Numbered from the stretch's first letter, positions 1 to 9,148 are shown. The stretch: 64,000 bases of DNA from Mechercharimyces sp. CAU 1602 (GCF_024753565.1 NZ_JANTPT010000001.1:310001-374000); one strand, 5' to 3'. Made by a program: numbers and translations. Notes: generated by a model not told the origin, from the letters alone.

Positions 1-1770
1 ATTCGAAGGACGGTGTTTGAGGAATTTGATTCTGTTAATAACCCAGAGAAGACATTCTGGTATAAAAGAAAAGTTATTATTGGTAGAAAGGATTATCCTT
101 TAAGCTACTTATATCAGGGATATGACCCTAAAAAAGAAGGTGAACAACTTCTCATTAAAAAAAAGCTAGAGGGATCGAATATTGTCGTGACTAATATACA
201 TAAAGTTGTAGCAAGTAATGAAGAGGTGTCCTTGAAAAATATTATAGATGAAGATTTTTTTGACATGATAATTGTAGATGAGGCACATCACGTAGCTGCT
301 GATATGTGGCAAGAGGCATTGACGTACTTTAATGTCAGCAAGATTATTAAGCTGACTGGTACACCCTTTAGGTCAGATGGTCAAGAGATATCCAGTAATC
401 CTTATGACCCTGTTTATGAGTTTACTCTAGGCAATGCAATAAAAGAGAAATTAGTAAAGGATGTAATAAGACAAGAGGAAATACCGGATAAGCTTGTATT
501 TGTACACCGTGAGACGGGTGAAGAATACAATTTAGAACAGTCAAAGAGAATATTTGGGAATGATTGGGTCAATAAAAATGTCGCGATGTCAGAACAGTGT
601 TCTAAAGCTGTTATCCAGAATACTATTAAAATAATTGAAGAAAAGAGAAATAGCTATCCAGAGCATCAAGTTCTCGCAGTGGCATGTAATGATAAGCATG
701 CACAAGATCTTACAAAATGGTTTAAGCAAGAAGGTTTAGATGCTACATATGTAAGTAGTCATCTAGGACAAAATGAAAATGAACAAAGGATAAATGACTT
801 CAATAATGGAAAGTATGCTGTGATGATTAATATACAAATGTTAGGAGAAGGTTATAATAACCCTAATATATCTATTATATCTATTTTTCGCCCATTCAAG
901 ACTTTGAATCCCTATGCTCAACTAATTGGAAGAGGATTGCGTAGGATACGAGAAGAAGGAGTAAGTGATGTAGATAATTACTGTAATGTGATTTATCATG
1001 CAGAACTTGGTCTAAACAAACTATGGGAAGAATATAAATATCAAAAGAAGTATGCAGATCTTAAAGGACGACAGCTTAGTTTTATTTACGAACAACTATC
1101 ATTAGATTTCGGAGAGTTGGGAGCTGTTGAGAAAAGGCCAGATGAAAAAATACTACTAAAACCTCAAGACACAGACTCAGATTTTTATGCCTACGAAAGC
1201 TCAGTAAATGATTACAAATCATCAGGAATTGGTAATGAAGATTCATTTACTCAAGAAGGGATTAATAAATACCGGATAGCTCTACAAGAGAAGGCAATAG
1301 AGAGGAATAAACAATTAGAAGAAAAAGTTGCTCAGTATGACTCCTTATTGGAGTCAGGAGGTTTAAATGAAGAGGAATACAACCTATTAGTTTCAAATGC
1401 AGAGGAACAAGGACAAGAAGTCTACGGTCAGGCTTTTAAAGAGGTCCATGACATGCTGATGGCTGAGACGATGAGGAATGATTTGGCTATTTGGTTAAAT
1501 AGCCAAATAGACCGTTTTTTTCAAAAATCAGTGCTAGACAAAGAGGGCTTTGAGCTATATAATGATTCAAAGATGCCTTCTCTAAGTGATAGTAGTCCAA
1601 TAAATAACATTGGATTTATAGTGAAGAATATACGACAATCCCTGTACTACTATACAAAAAAGCATAGTAGCCTCTACAACTCAAAAGATTTTGCCTTTGC
1701 TAAAAACCGAGCACTGGAGAAATTTGAGTTCTATTTAGATCAGTACGGCGTAAATGAGGAGGCGGATTAA
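1..1770 (+). CDS. DEAD/DEAH-box helicase, 5' end outside window
   Basis: Superfamily 2 ATP-dependent helicase or translocase, open to base 1 and so missing its N-terminus. Counting from the GTG at base 13, motif II DEAH is at residues 89-92 (IIVDEAHH), motif III-like TGTPFR at 115-120, a motif V region LGEGYNNP near 277 and motif VI QLIGRGLRR near 303-311. The Walker A loop must lie upstream of the window. The C-terminal 250 residues are charged and partly coiled-coil, with no motif I recognise. The layout fits the UvrB/type III restriction helicase group. It is followed at once by a small gene, so the two form an operon. Such pairs are often part of defence islands, but nothing here proves that role. 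Confidence 0.85.
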   Translation: MRRTVFEEFDSVNNPEKTFWYKRKVIIGRKDYPLSYLYQGYDPKKEGEQLLIKKKLEGSNIVVTNIHKVVASNEEVSLKNIIDEDFFDMIIVDEAHHVAADMWQEALTYFNVSKIIKLTGTPFRSDGQEISSNPYDPVYEFTLGNAIKEKLVKDVIRQEEIPDKLVFVHRETGEEYNLEQSKRIFGNDWVNKNVAMSEQCSKAVIQNTIKIIEEKRNSYPEHQVLAVACNDKHAQDLTKWFKQEGLDATYVSSHLGQNENEQRINDFNNGKYAVMINIQMLGEGYNNPNISIISIFRPFKTLNPYAQLIGRGLRRIREEGVSDVDNYCNVIYHAELGLNKLWEEYKYQKKYADLKGRQLSFIYEQLSLDFGELGAVEKRPDEKILLKPQDTDSDFYAYESSVNDYKSSGIGNEDSFTQEGINKYRIALQEKAIERNKQLEEKVAQYDSLLESGGLNEEEYNLLVSNAEEQGQEVYGQAFKEVHDMLMAETMRNDLAIWLNSQIDRFFQKSVLDKEGFELYNDSKMPSLSDSSPINNIGFIVKNIRQSLYYYTKKHSSLYNSKDFAFAKNRALEKFEFYLDQYGVNEEAD

Positions 1771-2070
1771 ATGCCATCCCAAGTAAGAGCAAGAAGTAAC
1801 TTGGTTTTTAAAGGAATTCATTATTTGGATCTCATTGCTTATAAGATAACAAAGGGAGCAAAATTGGAAGGTCTGGAGATACGGTTGGAAAAGAGGGTAA
1901 CTGAAGCTAGCATTAGTACAAGCTTTGCAGATGGGATGACTCATGTTACCGATCAATTGATCTACGAGAATGATTTGTTAGTTCGCTGGGAAATGAAATT
2001 CAAACAACACGATAGAACATATCTTGTTTTCGACAGAAAAGAATTTGATGGATTAAGAAACAGAAGGTAA
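1771..2070 (+). CDS. hypothetical protein, operon partner of the helicase
   Basis: Unrecognised 99-residue protein. Its ATG follows the helicase TAA directly, and its ribosome binding site GAGGAGG lies inside the end of the helicase gene, so the two are translationally coupled. It is mixed charged and hydrophobic, with no signal peptide or membrane segment. The C-terminus (WEMKFKQHDRTYLVFDRKEF) looks beta-rich. A hairpin follows it, making it the last gene of the operon. No family could be named. Confidence 0.6.
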   Translation: MPSQVRARSNLVFKGIHYLDLIAYKITKGAKLEGLEIRLEKRVTEASISTSFADGMTHVTDQLIYENDLLVRWEMKFKQHDRTYLVFDRKEFDGLRNRR

Positions 2071-2081
2071 TATGTAAGTTC

Positions 2082-2135
2082 AAATTCTCCCTTTTGGATA
2101 ATTTATTTTGGATAATTTATACAAGGGAGAATTTT
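2082..2135 (+). terminator. intrinsic terminator of the helicase operon
   Basis: Arms AAATTCTCCCTT and AAGGGAGAATTT are perfectly complementary around a 25-30 nt loop and are followed by Ts. The loop holds a direct repeat of TTGGATAATTTA. Confidence 0.7.
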
Positions 2136-2166
2136 TGAGTTTAGGAAGTACCCATAAGAACTAACT

Positions 2167-2195
2167 AGACACCGCGCTGACAGCTCGGTGTCTTT
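2167..2195 (+). terminator. second hairpin after the helicase operon
   Basis: AGACACCG and CGGTGTCT form an 8-bp stem with an 11-nt loop followed by a short T run. Confidence 0.5.
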
Positions 2196-2203
2196 CAGTG
2201 CAA

Positions 2204-2228
2204 ACAAAAACACCCCCGTGGAGGGGTG
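2204..2228 (-). terminator. terminator of the reverse-strand propeptide gene
   Basis: CACCCC and GGGGTG form a stem that on the reverse strand is followed by TTTTTGTTTG. It lies 15 bases beyond the propeptide stop codon. Confidence 0.6.
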
Positions 2229-2243
2229 AAAAGTAATGTGTGT

Positions 2244-2378
2244 TTAACCACCAGGCTCTTCTTGTTTTAGTTTGATCTCCTTAGCAAAGACTTGTGATGG
2301 TTCAAGGATGCTTTGTGACAAAGAGAGGATTGATCCAACAAAGATTAAAGATAAAACCACTGCTATCGTTTTACGCAT
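2244..2378 (-). CDS. Phr/AimP-like signalling propeptide (44 aa)
   Basis: Short secreted propeptide of the RRNPP quorum-sensing type. It starts with MRKTIAVVLSLIFVGSILSL, a classic Sec signal peptide, and ends with KLKQEEPGG. The ATG has a strong SD (AAGGAGGG, 8-nt spacing) and overlaps the last codons of the upstream TPR receptor remnant by 8 bp, as in Rap-Phr and NprR-NprX pairs. In known systems the exported precursor is processed and the C-terminal 5-8 residues return to the cell to bind the receptor. Here the receptor is broken while the peptide gene is intact, so it may be an orphan signal. Its C-terminal Glu-Pro is shared with the propeptides at 15115 and 46576. Confidence 0.75.
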   Translation of the reverse strand: MRKTIAVVLSLIFVGSILSLSQSILEPSQVFAKEIKLKQEEPGG

Positions 2379-2943
2379 TAAAGACTCCCTCCTTATGTTC
2401 ACGGAATGCTTTGTCCAGCTCATAAATTCTAGCTGTATATGCTTCGAAATCTGAAAGGTGACCCTCTTTGGCTAGGTCAGCTAGCAATTCCACTACGGCT
2501 TTTTCTTGACGGTTTAGGCAGTTTTCGTGGGCTATTTTTTCAGCTTTCTTTAAACTGGCGATGGATTCAGTTATACATTTTTGCTTTTTATATGCGTACC
2601 CTTGTTCAAGTAGTCCATCAATAAGGCGAGAGCAGTCATTTTCATTTTTGGCAATATTGATAGCCAGTTTAAACATATTTTGCGCTTGATCGAAATCTTT
2701 TTTCATCGAGTACAATTTGCCAAGCTTCAAGTGAATTGTAGAGAGTAATTGATTTTCACTGATTTGCTCTTCGAAAGATAGAGCGGTTTTATAGCAAGAT
2801 TCGGCATGTGACCATTCTTTTAGTGAGTAATGGATATCATCCCGTCGTGATCATAATCCAGATAACCGATTATACTGATGGTTATGATAAGCGATTGAAA
2901 TACCTTGTTTAACCAAATCTTTCGCTTCTTTATAGCCGTTAGA
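2371..2943 (-). pseudogene. C-terminal remnant of an RRNPP TPR receptor
   Basis: The reverse strand encodes TPR repeats typical of Rap/NprR/AimR-type receptors (for example the segment beginning KKDFDQAQNMFKLAINIAKN and a C-terminal KEGHLSDFEAY). The frame has a TGA at 2851-2853, and homology continues upstream (NGYKEAKDLVKQGISIAYH) to about 2943, where it stops abruptly. The N-terminal HTH half is missing. Beyond the break lies an unrelated sigma-like remnant on the other strand, so a deletion or rearrangement joined the two. Translation of the last 119 codons could still occur, but a working receptor is unlikely. Confidence 0.75.
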
Positions 2944-3100
2944 GCGTGAGGTGTATGTGATGAAGGTGGGGCAATGTTTTTCGATGGAGCATGTGGCCGG
3001 GAATTTTGGGATCAGCAAGAGCTCGGTACAGACGATGCTTAGTAGGGCGGAGAAGAAGATGATGAGGCATAAAGTGACCAGCCTATTCTGCGTGGGGTAG
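2936..3100 (+). pseudogene. remnant of a sigma-70-region-4-like phage regulator
   Basis: A frame without start codon reads LEREVYVMKV and then AGNFGISKSSVQTMLSRAEKK before TAG at 3098. This matches region 4 HTH segments of small sigma-like late regulators in Gram-positive phages, which also often end in LFC. Only the C-terminal 50 or so residues survive. It abuts the broken receptor gene. Confidence 0.55.
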
Positions 3101-3314
3101 GCTGGGGTATAAGGTGAATAGATTAGTCACTTTTTGATTTATAAACTATGACATCATTAGTTTCCTCCACTTTTAATTTGGTGGGTTCCAAATAATGATT
3201 GGACCATTAAGCATAGAAATCCCTCTTGATTAGATATATATATTTTGAAATGAGTACAATGAGAAGACAAAAGAGGTTCTCACAAGTGAAGATCAGGGAG
3301 TGAAAATCTGTTGC

Positions 3315-4202
3315 TTAAAGGTTATGCAAGTATTGTATAAGCCAATTTAATAAAGAAAATAGCAAACCACTACAAAATAGAATTGAAAATGCGCCACTTG
3401 CAAAAATTATTTTTGTTATGAGCTCTCTATGTATAGGAACAGATACTATTGAGCGTAAAACAAACTTAACTATCCAACGAAGAGGTATTATGTACCAATA
3501 ATCATTTAAAGAATTAATTTTATTGTGCACTAATGTTGTAAAAATGTATATAGAGATTAGGAAAATTGATATTAAAGAGATTATATTTAGACCAAGCCCT
3601 AAAATTTGAGAAAAAACAAAAGATACTCCCTCTAATCCAAAGCTGCTGAGTAAACCTGGAAGCTTATCATTATCAAAACTTGAGAGGAGTTCGTCAAAAT
3701 TCCCTAACGGGAAAACAGGATTATTTAGAAGGAATAAGTTGAAAAAAGGCACACACAGAAATATGTAAGAAGTTTTTAATGGCTTTGCCCATAATTCTCC
3801 AATACGCAGATCATATTTAGCTATCACAAATGTTAGGATAGAATTGAATGTAAATATTGCGATAGTTAAAATAGTAATGAATATCCAGACTGGTTCTCTG
3901 TACTGAAGATAAAGAGCTGAAATAAGGCAAACAGCAATAAGTAACGCAATTGTTATTCCCCATATATCATCTTGACTATTATGTGACTTATAATGATATG
4001 TTTCTTTGGTCACTTCATAGTAATGTACTTCTTCTATGACCTCTTCTGTCCAAGTACTTATGTTTGCCTGCGATTTGTTATCAATATTCGATCTTCGTTG
4101 CTCATTAAAGGCTATTTTACTTAAAGCGGGACCTAGTAATGTAAAAAATAGACCAAGAAAAATTTCAAACCAGCGGTCAATAAAAAAATCAACTATAATC
4201 AA
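3315..4202 (-). CDS. multi-pass membrane protein, unknown function
   Basis: A 295-residue protein starting at TTG, with the SD GAGGTGA 7 nt upstream. There is an N-terminal membrane segment (residues 5-28), a polar stretch (30-80), and about five further hydrophobic helices between residues 82 and 290. No conserved motif is recognised. It stands alone on the reverse strand behind its own sigma-A-like promoter. Its AT-rich composition differs from the phage genes further right. It could be an exclusion or anti-phage membrane protein, but nothing in the sequence shows this. Confidence 0.6.
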   Translation of the reverse strand: MIIVDFFIDRWFEIFLGLFFTLLGPALSKIAFNEQRRSNIDNKSQANISTWTEEVIEEVHYYEVTKETYHYKSHNSQDDIWGITIALLIAVCLISALYLQYREPVWIFITILTIAIFTFNSILTFVIAKYDLRIGELWAKPLKTSYIFLCVPFFNLFLLNNPVFPLGNFDELLSSFDNDKLPGLLSSFGLEGVSFVFSQILGLGLNIISLISIFLISIYIFTTLVHNKINSLNDYWYIIPLRWIVKFVLRSIVSVPIHRELITKIIFASGAFSILFCSGLLFSLLNWLIQYLHNL

Positions 4203-4266
4203 GAAAATTCACCTCTGTAATATAGATTAATCTAGTTCGAATTTCATGTATTTTCTTATGAGGGAT

Positions 4267-4295
4267 ATTATACTAGTTCGTTTGAAAATATGCAA
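4267..4295 (-). promoter_or_regulatory. sigma-A promoter of the membrane protein gene
   Basis: On the reverse strand TTGCAT, a 17-nt spacer and TATAAT lie about 65 nt upstream of the TTG start at 4202. Confidence 0.7.
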
Positions 4296-4299
4296 TATT

Positions 4300-4747
4300 G
4301 AGGTCTCGATTTATGATTGTCATACGACTGCCACCATATAGTGAGGGGGATATGTTCTCACCTCAATATGTAGATATGAGGGGGCATAACGCTCCTTTTT
4401 GTATTTGGTGATATATTCAGATATAATAGATTTAAAATAATTAAGGAGTGGCATAAGATGGTGGAGCCAGATGGTCCGTGAAGGAGTATTTCAAATGGAA
4501 GAGCTACGAGGTTTCGACCCACAACTAGGAGGTTAGGAGTGATAGTAATTTGGATCCTGCTTGTGCTTGATACAGAGCCACATGGCGGACAATTACCATA
4601 TTTTGATTAATCGTTAGGGAATACTGAACTAGATGGACCATAAGATCAGAAGAACCAGGCTGTAATTAAAGCAACTAGGTGGTGCTTTTTATTTTGAATG
4701 ATTTTACCCTTCTCTGTCTAATTTTGGTTGGATGGAGGGGAAATCAA
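4300..4747. other. intergenic stretch with gene debris
   Basis: No convincing gene. It contains very short SD-preceded reading frames (around 4458 and 4495) that stop after 7-14 codons and look like gene debris. A small hairpin (AAAGCA/TGCTTT followed by Ts, 4667-4692) may terminate transcription. Confidence 0.4.
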
Positions 4748-5272
4748 ATGAATCAGAGTCAATCTGAAATAAGTGTAGAGCTATGTTATCATTGTGGAAA
4801 TAAAACAACTGTTGAGAAGGTATCTTATTATGAAAAGGATATATAATTTAACAAGAATGAGGGATCGTGGTACAAGGCTGGATAGTCGATGTTGCTGTGC
4901 CCTGTTTGCTCTAACATCACTTTAAAAGAGAGAATCACTTACAATTCGTATGCAAAGGCAGACGATGAGATTCTATATCCTAGGATATCAATAAATAATA
5001 ACTTCTTGCCTTCTAGTGTTGCTATTGCTTATGTGGCAGCATTAAAAACCAAAAACATCGATGGAGCAATTTGTGTGTTAGCATTAAGAAGAACATTGGA
5101 AATGATGTGTATAGATAAAGGTGAAAATAACAGGAATTTATATAAAAACATACAGGAACTATCTGATAGAGATATTTTACCACCAATTTTAGATGGTATG
5201 GCGGGAATTCTGAGGGAAGTTGGGAATTATGCTGCACCTCTTTTAATGTGTTGCTCAATCATATGTGAATAG
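4748..5272 (+). pseudogene. DUF4145-type zinc-ribbon protein, disrupted
   Basis: One frame carries a zinc-ribbon pair (CYHCGN near the start, CPVCSN later) and then the conserved run ILYPRISINNNFLPSSVAIA, an ALRRTLEMMC helix and GNYAAP, typical of DUF4145 proteins. In-frame TAA (4844) and TAG (4883) stops interrupt it between the two cysteine pairs. The end after GNYAAP departs from the family, which normally continues with a histidine-aspartate region. DUF4145 domains occur in restriction and defence proteins, so this may be a dead accessory gene. A start at 4889 could still give a 127-residue product. Confidence 0.7.
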
Positions 5273-5316
5273 AGGAAATCCATATACAGGGTCGGACCCA
5301 CGGAGGTGGTGAAGAT

Positions 5317-5943
5317 GTGAAAACAAACCCCATGCAAGGAAGGTGTGGTGCGAAAACTCGCTCAGGCAACCCATGTAAAAACAATGCTATGGCAAACGGC
5401 CGATGCCGAATGCATGGGGGAAAGTCAACAGGCGCACCACCGGAGAAGATGAAGCGCAATAAAAAAGTATTTGCTACAGGCGAATTTGAGAGGATATTCA
5501 TAGATGAGCTAAACGATAGCGAAAAAGAGCTTTACAGCATCGCACCCAAGGCGGACTATCTCAGGCAGATAGATCACGCATTGGGTGTTTTATATGTGAA
5601 AGAGCTAGGGATGAGCCGAAGGCTTAAGCAATATAGAGAGGATCAGATGGTCACCATTACCCAGCGCACATTAGAGGAGAGCTATATCCATAGGGAAACA
5701 AGTAAGAAAGTGATCAGAAACCAGGAAGAAGAGATAGGTCAACAGCGGGCAGAGGAATTGATTCAACGTCAAGAGGAAGCACTTTTCCGTCTGCAAGAGA
5801 GAAAGGCAAAGCTACTTGATTTGAAGCACAAGATAGAGAAGGAAGAAGGCGAAGGCCATCCGGACCAGCTTCCATATATGAAGGCATTAGCTGGATTGGT
5901 CAGCGATGTGTGGAGGGATGGAGATGGGGAGGAAGAGGAATAA
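5317..5943 (+). CDS. HGGxSTG-motif phage protein, probable terminase small subunit
   Basis: A 208-residue protein starting at GTG after GGAGGTGGTGAAGAT. Its N-terminus has the cysteine-rich CGAKTRSGNPC and CRMHGGKSTG motif found in many Gram-positive phage proteins encoded just before the large terminase. The rest is highly charged and alpha-helical (about residues 70-190 coiled coil). It overlaps the TerL start by 20 bp. It would select phage DNA for packaging, but it sits in a collapsed prophage with no head genes, so it probably no longer acts in packaging. Confidence 0.65.
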   Translation: MKTNPMQGRCGAKTRSGNPCKNNAMANGRCRMHGGKSTGAPPEKMKRNKKVFATGEFERIFIDELNDSEKELYSIAPKADYLRQIDHALGVLYVKELGMSRRLKQYREDQMVTITQRTLEESYIHRETSKKVIRNQEEEIGQQRAEELIQRQEEALFRLQERKAKLLDLKHKIEKEEGEGHPDQLPYMKALAGLVSDVWRDGDGEEEE

Positions 5944-7198
5944 TCAAGTCTCAGCAATTCAGTTTGAACCGTATTCACAGAAACAGCTTAAACCGCTTAC
6001 GTGGTGGATGCCGAACAGTCCATATGAAAACCATCATATGTACATTGCTGATGGTTCCATCCGATCCGGCAAGACCATCTCCATGATCGATGGTTTCACT
6101 ACATGGGCAACGGAATGCTTTCGAGATGAGAACTTTATACTAGCAGGCAAAAGCATGGGAGCACTGAAAAGAAACGTCCTAGCTCCTATGTTTCAAATTC
6201 TTTCAGCAAAGGGAATCAGCTACCACTATCATAGGGGCGAAAACCCGCACGTCTTAATAGGGTCCAATACCTACTACCTGTTTGGAGCTAACAACGAATC
6301 ATCGCAAGACTCCATGCAGGGGCTTACATCCGCCGGAGCATACGCAGATGAGGCGGCGTTATTCCCTGAATCGTTTGTTGATCAAATGATCGGGCGGTGT
6401 TCAGTGGAGGGAGCGAAGACATGGCTGAATTGCAACCCCAAGGGACCACGTCATTGGTTGAAAACAAAATATATTGACCAGAAGGAAGACAAGCGAATCC
6501 TTCATCTCACCTTTCTCATGAATGACAATCTCTCATTGCCAGAGAGCACAATAGAGAGGTATAAACGGATGTTTACTGGTGTCTTCTATCAGCGCAACAT
6601 CCTAGGTCAATGGGTCATGGCGGATGGATTGATCTATTCCATGTTTGATGAGGACAGGATGGCCGTTAGTGAACTACCTGAGATGAGGAAGTATTGGATA
6701 AGAATTGACTACGGGACCAGCAACGCAACCACCTTTATGTTAAGTGGTCTTGGGATCGATGGCCGTTTATATATCATAGATGAGTATTACCATAGTGGCC
6801 GGGAGTCACAGACGAAGAAATCACCTTCCAAGTATGCGGAGGATTTTTTAGTCTGGCGATCCAAGCACAGAGACCACAACAACCATCCCATTCACCCAGA
6901 GTGGGTATATATTGATCCATCTGCAGACGGTTTTCTATTGGAATTACGGAGCCGTGGCGTTCGGCGATTGGCGAAGGCCAACAATGAAGTCAGCGCGGGT
7001 ATTGGATTGGTTCAGTCCATCATGGACAACGACTTGTACCGTGTTCATAAATGCTGTACCCACCATTTAGATGAATTGAATATGTACACTTGGGACTATA
7101 AAGCTCAACAACGGGGCGAAGATAAGCCCGTGAAAGAGAATGACCATACTTGCAATCCGATCCGATATATAGCGAATGGTACGAGACATCTAAAATAG
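5924..7198 (+). CDS. phage terminase large subunit, PBSX family
   Basis: Packaging motor and nuclease. Counting from the ATG at 5924, Walker A GSIRSGKT is at about 44-51, the Walker B region AYADEAA near 139-145, and nuclease acidic motifs at IDYGTS (about 260) and YIDPSADG (about 328). The 424-residue length is normal for the family. A frame-compatible ATG at 5906 exists, but the SD GGAGGG fits 5924. The gene looks intact although the genes after it are destroyed. It differs clearly in sequence from the other terminase at 25258, so the two come from different phages. Confidence 0.85.
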   Translation: MGRKRNNQVSAIQFEPYSQKQLKPLTWWMPNSPYENHHMYIADGSIRSGKTISMIDGFTTWATECFRDENFILAGKSMGALKRNVLAPMFQILSAKGISYHYHRGENPHVLIGSNTYYLFGANNESSQDSMQGLTSAGAYADEAALFPESFVDQMIGRCSVEGAKTWLNCNPKGPRHWLKTKYIDQKEDKRILHLTFLMNDNLSLPESTIERYKRMFTGVFYQRNILGQWVMADGLIYSMFDEDRMAVSELPEMRKYWIRIDYGTSNATTFMLSGLGIDGRLYIIDEYYHSGRESQTKKSPSKYAEDFLVWRSKHRDHNNHPIHPEWVYIDPSADGFLLELRSRGVRRLAKANNEVSAGIGLVQSIMDNDLYRVHKCCTHHLDELNMYTWDYKAQQRGEDKPVKENDHTCNPIRYIANGTRHLK

Positions 7199-7200
7199 AT

Positions 7201-7669
7201 ATGTTACCTACAGACCCAAAGTCACCATTCCCGCCCGAAGAATGGGAGCCTATCTATAGCAAATACCGAGAATGGGCGGCTTGGTATTCAGGCGATTCTA
7301 ATCAAATATCATCCGCTCATAGTTCCATGGCTTACACACCTACACCTAAAGGACGATTTTGGGCAAAGGAGTTAAAAGGTGAGCGGCAGACATGATTCAT
7401 GTACCGATAGCGGGGGATATTGCAACTGCCAGCGCGCAGACCTGCTATTTGGTGAGCAACCAAAGATTCAGATACCAGAAGCCCATGAGGAAAAAGCACA
7501 ACAAGATGCTATAGAGTGTGAAAGCACCTTGCTGTCTATGATCGAAGAAACAGGCTTCTATAACCGACTTGTGGAGGGAGCAGAAACATCATCGGCAATG
7601 TCTGGTGTCTTTTATAAAGTGAATTGGGATCAATCTTTATCAACATATCCTACTATCAGCCTAGCGTGA
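7201..7669 (+). pseudogene. phage portal protein, N-terminal fragment with frameshifts
   Basis: Begins right after terL. The first frame (LPTDPKSPFPPEEWEPIYSK) stops at 7390. The conserved portal text then continues in a shifted frame (IHVPIAGDIATASA) and shifts again near 7434 into DLLFGEQPKIQIPEAHEEKA. It ends at TYPTISLA with a stop at 7669. The two shifts nearly cancel. The middle of the portal is absent after this point. Classical portal features (N-terminal PPEEW, the LLFGEQP core) support the call. Confidence 0.75.
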
Positions 7670-7686
7670 ATCATTGTACCCGGTGA

Positions 7687-8559
7687 GTGGCTACAAAAGC
7701 CGATGGCGGGAAGCTGTCCTTTGATATAGATGAGGATGTATTCGCTCAAATGCCGGGGCAACCAACGGACGGCGATGGAGCGAAGGCAGAAGCAGTTCAA
7801 TTTAATGTTAGGACAGAAGAGCATAGGATAGCGAGCCTTGAATTACTAGACAGGATCATCACGGATGCAGGTTATTCATCGCAGACGTTTGGGTTACAGA
7901 TCGAAGGTCGGGCGGAGTCAGGAACCGCGCTCAATATCCGTGAACGCAAATTATTTTTAACGAAAGAGAAGAAAGAGCGGTATTGGAAGAATTCCATTGA
8001 GGATATTCTTTATGGCATTACAGGTATACAGGATTCATTTAGGCGGAAAAACCTCCATCTATCATCGAAAATGGAGTTTAGAAACGCCACTCATGATCCA
8101 ACATCAACCTCTCAGACGATTTTAACTCTAACTCAAGCTCAATCTGTCTCGATCGAAACGAGGGTACGAATGGCACATCCTGATTGGTCGGAGGATCAGA
8201 TTCCTTTATGGGTCGACCGTATCCAAGAAGAGAACGGACTGAAAATGCCTAACCCCGATGGGGCGGATGGAGACTTTGGCCCCGAAACTGAGCGGGCTGT
8301 ACGTGCATTTCAGAAAAAGCACGGCCTAGTCGTTGATGGTTTATACGGGCCAAAAACAAAGGATGCCATGAAAAAATTCCTTACACCACCGAAGAAAAAG
8401 GTCAAGGAGTTCTGGCGCGTATACCGTGATGGGAAAAGGCTAGCGAGCTTCGACTATGACGAAAACGCACGCGAAAAGGTGATGGATGAATTAAAGAAGC
8501 TGATGGATGATAATCAAGGTAAAATTACGATCGACTTAGAGCGTGTATCGATTGAGTAA
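7687..8559 (+). pseudogene. chimera: portal C-terminal part fused to endolysin 3' end
   Basis: An open frame of 290 codons. The first 190 or so residues match the C-terminal half of a portal protein (TEEHRIASLELLDRIITDAG, GRAESGTALNIRERK). From about residue 185 the text changes to a peptidoglycan-binding repeat (DGDFGPETERAVRAFQKKHG, VDGLYGPKTKDAMKKF). It ends with a tail segment (EFWRVYRDGKRLASFDYDEN) that matches the C-terminus of the endolysin at 45268-46200. An in-frame deletion that removed the prophage's head, tail and lysis genes explains this. No lysin catalytic domain remains. Confidence 0.8.
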
Positions 8560-8617
8560 TAGGGCAGTTAGCGAAATCATGTAGAGAACATATAGTAGAA
8601 TAGGGGTAGAGATTTTC

Positions 8618-8660
8618 GGCTGAGTGAAGGATATACATCCCTTACTCAGTCTTTTCTTCT
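8618..8660 (+). terminator. terminator of the collapsed prophage operon
   Basis: GGCTGAGTGAAGG pairs with CCCTTACTCAGTC across a 7-9-nt loop, followed by TTTTCTTCTTTTTT. Confidence 0.7.
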
Positions 8661-8820
8661 TTTTTGTACATAAATATCTTTACAGTAGCAGGAGATGAAA
8701 GTATTGGTGGAGAACAGGAAAATAGGGATATTGAACTAAAGTAAAGTAGAGTGGCATCTATGTTTCGTTTTAGAATTCATTCTTACTGCAAAAAAAAATT
8801 AAACCAAAGGAGGTTTTCTA

Positions 8821-9084
8821 TTGAATAAAAGTGTTTCTATGATGGTGCTAGTAAGTTTGATTACGGGCTGTACTTACCAAGGTGCAGATTGTATTGAAGT
8901 TGTCGAAATGGATCTACCTGAACCGACGATTCAGTCATTAACAGATGTTAAATTTCAGGCACCTCATATTGAGACAGAGACAAACTATAGTATCCCAGAC
9001 TTTAGTGATGTCCCTGATTTTAGTGACGTTCCAGAATTTGAAGTCCCTAAATTTGAATTCCCTGACATAGATACTGAATATTGA
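8821..9084 (+). CDS. small lipoprotein with acidic repeats (toxin locus protein A)
   Basis: An 87-residue protein with TTG start behind a very strong SD (AAAGGAGG). The signal peptide ends in lipobox LITGC, so the cysteine would be lipid-modified and the protein held on the outer face of the membrane. After the cysteine comes a leader shared with the next two genes (Gln, then DC, then DLPEPTIQS). The rest is low-complexity: two copies of PDFSDV followed by VPEFEVPKFEFPDID. It is the first of three tandem lipoprotein genes, the third of which carries a nuclease toxin. Function unknown. Confidence 0.65.
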   Translation: MNKSVSMMVLVSLITGCTYQGADCIEVVEMDLPEPTIQSLTDVKFQAPHIETETNYSIPDFSDVPDFSDVPEFEVPKFEFPDIDTEY

Positions 9085-9148
9085 TTTTGCTATTTGTGTT
9101 ATATGAGAGACTGGTGGCCAGAATGAAGTTTATTTGGGGGTATTGCGT

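Noticed and set aside
2936-3100. C-terminal half of sigK
   Set aside because: The HTH text (GISKSSVQTMLSRAEKK) differs from sigma-K region 4 and fits small phage sigma-like regulators, so it is not the missing sigK part.
3078-3105. Terminator from CCAGCCTA/TAGGCTGG
   Set aside because: The stem is perfect, but no T run follows on either strand, and it lies in pseudogene debris.
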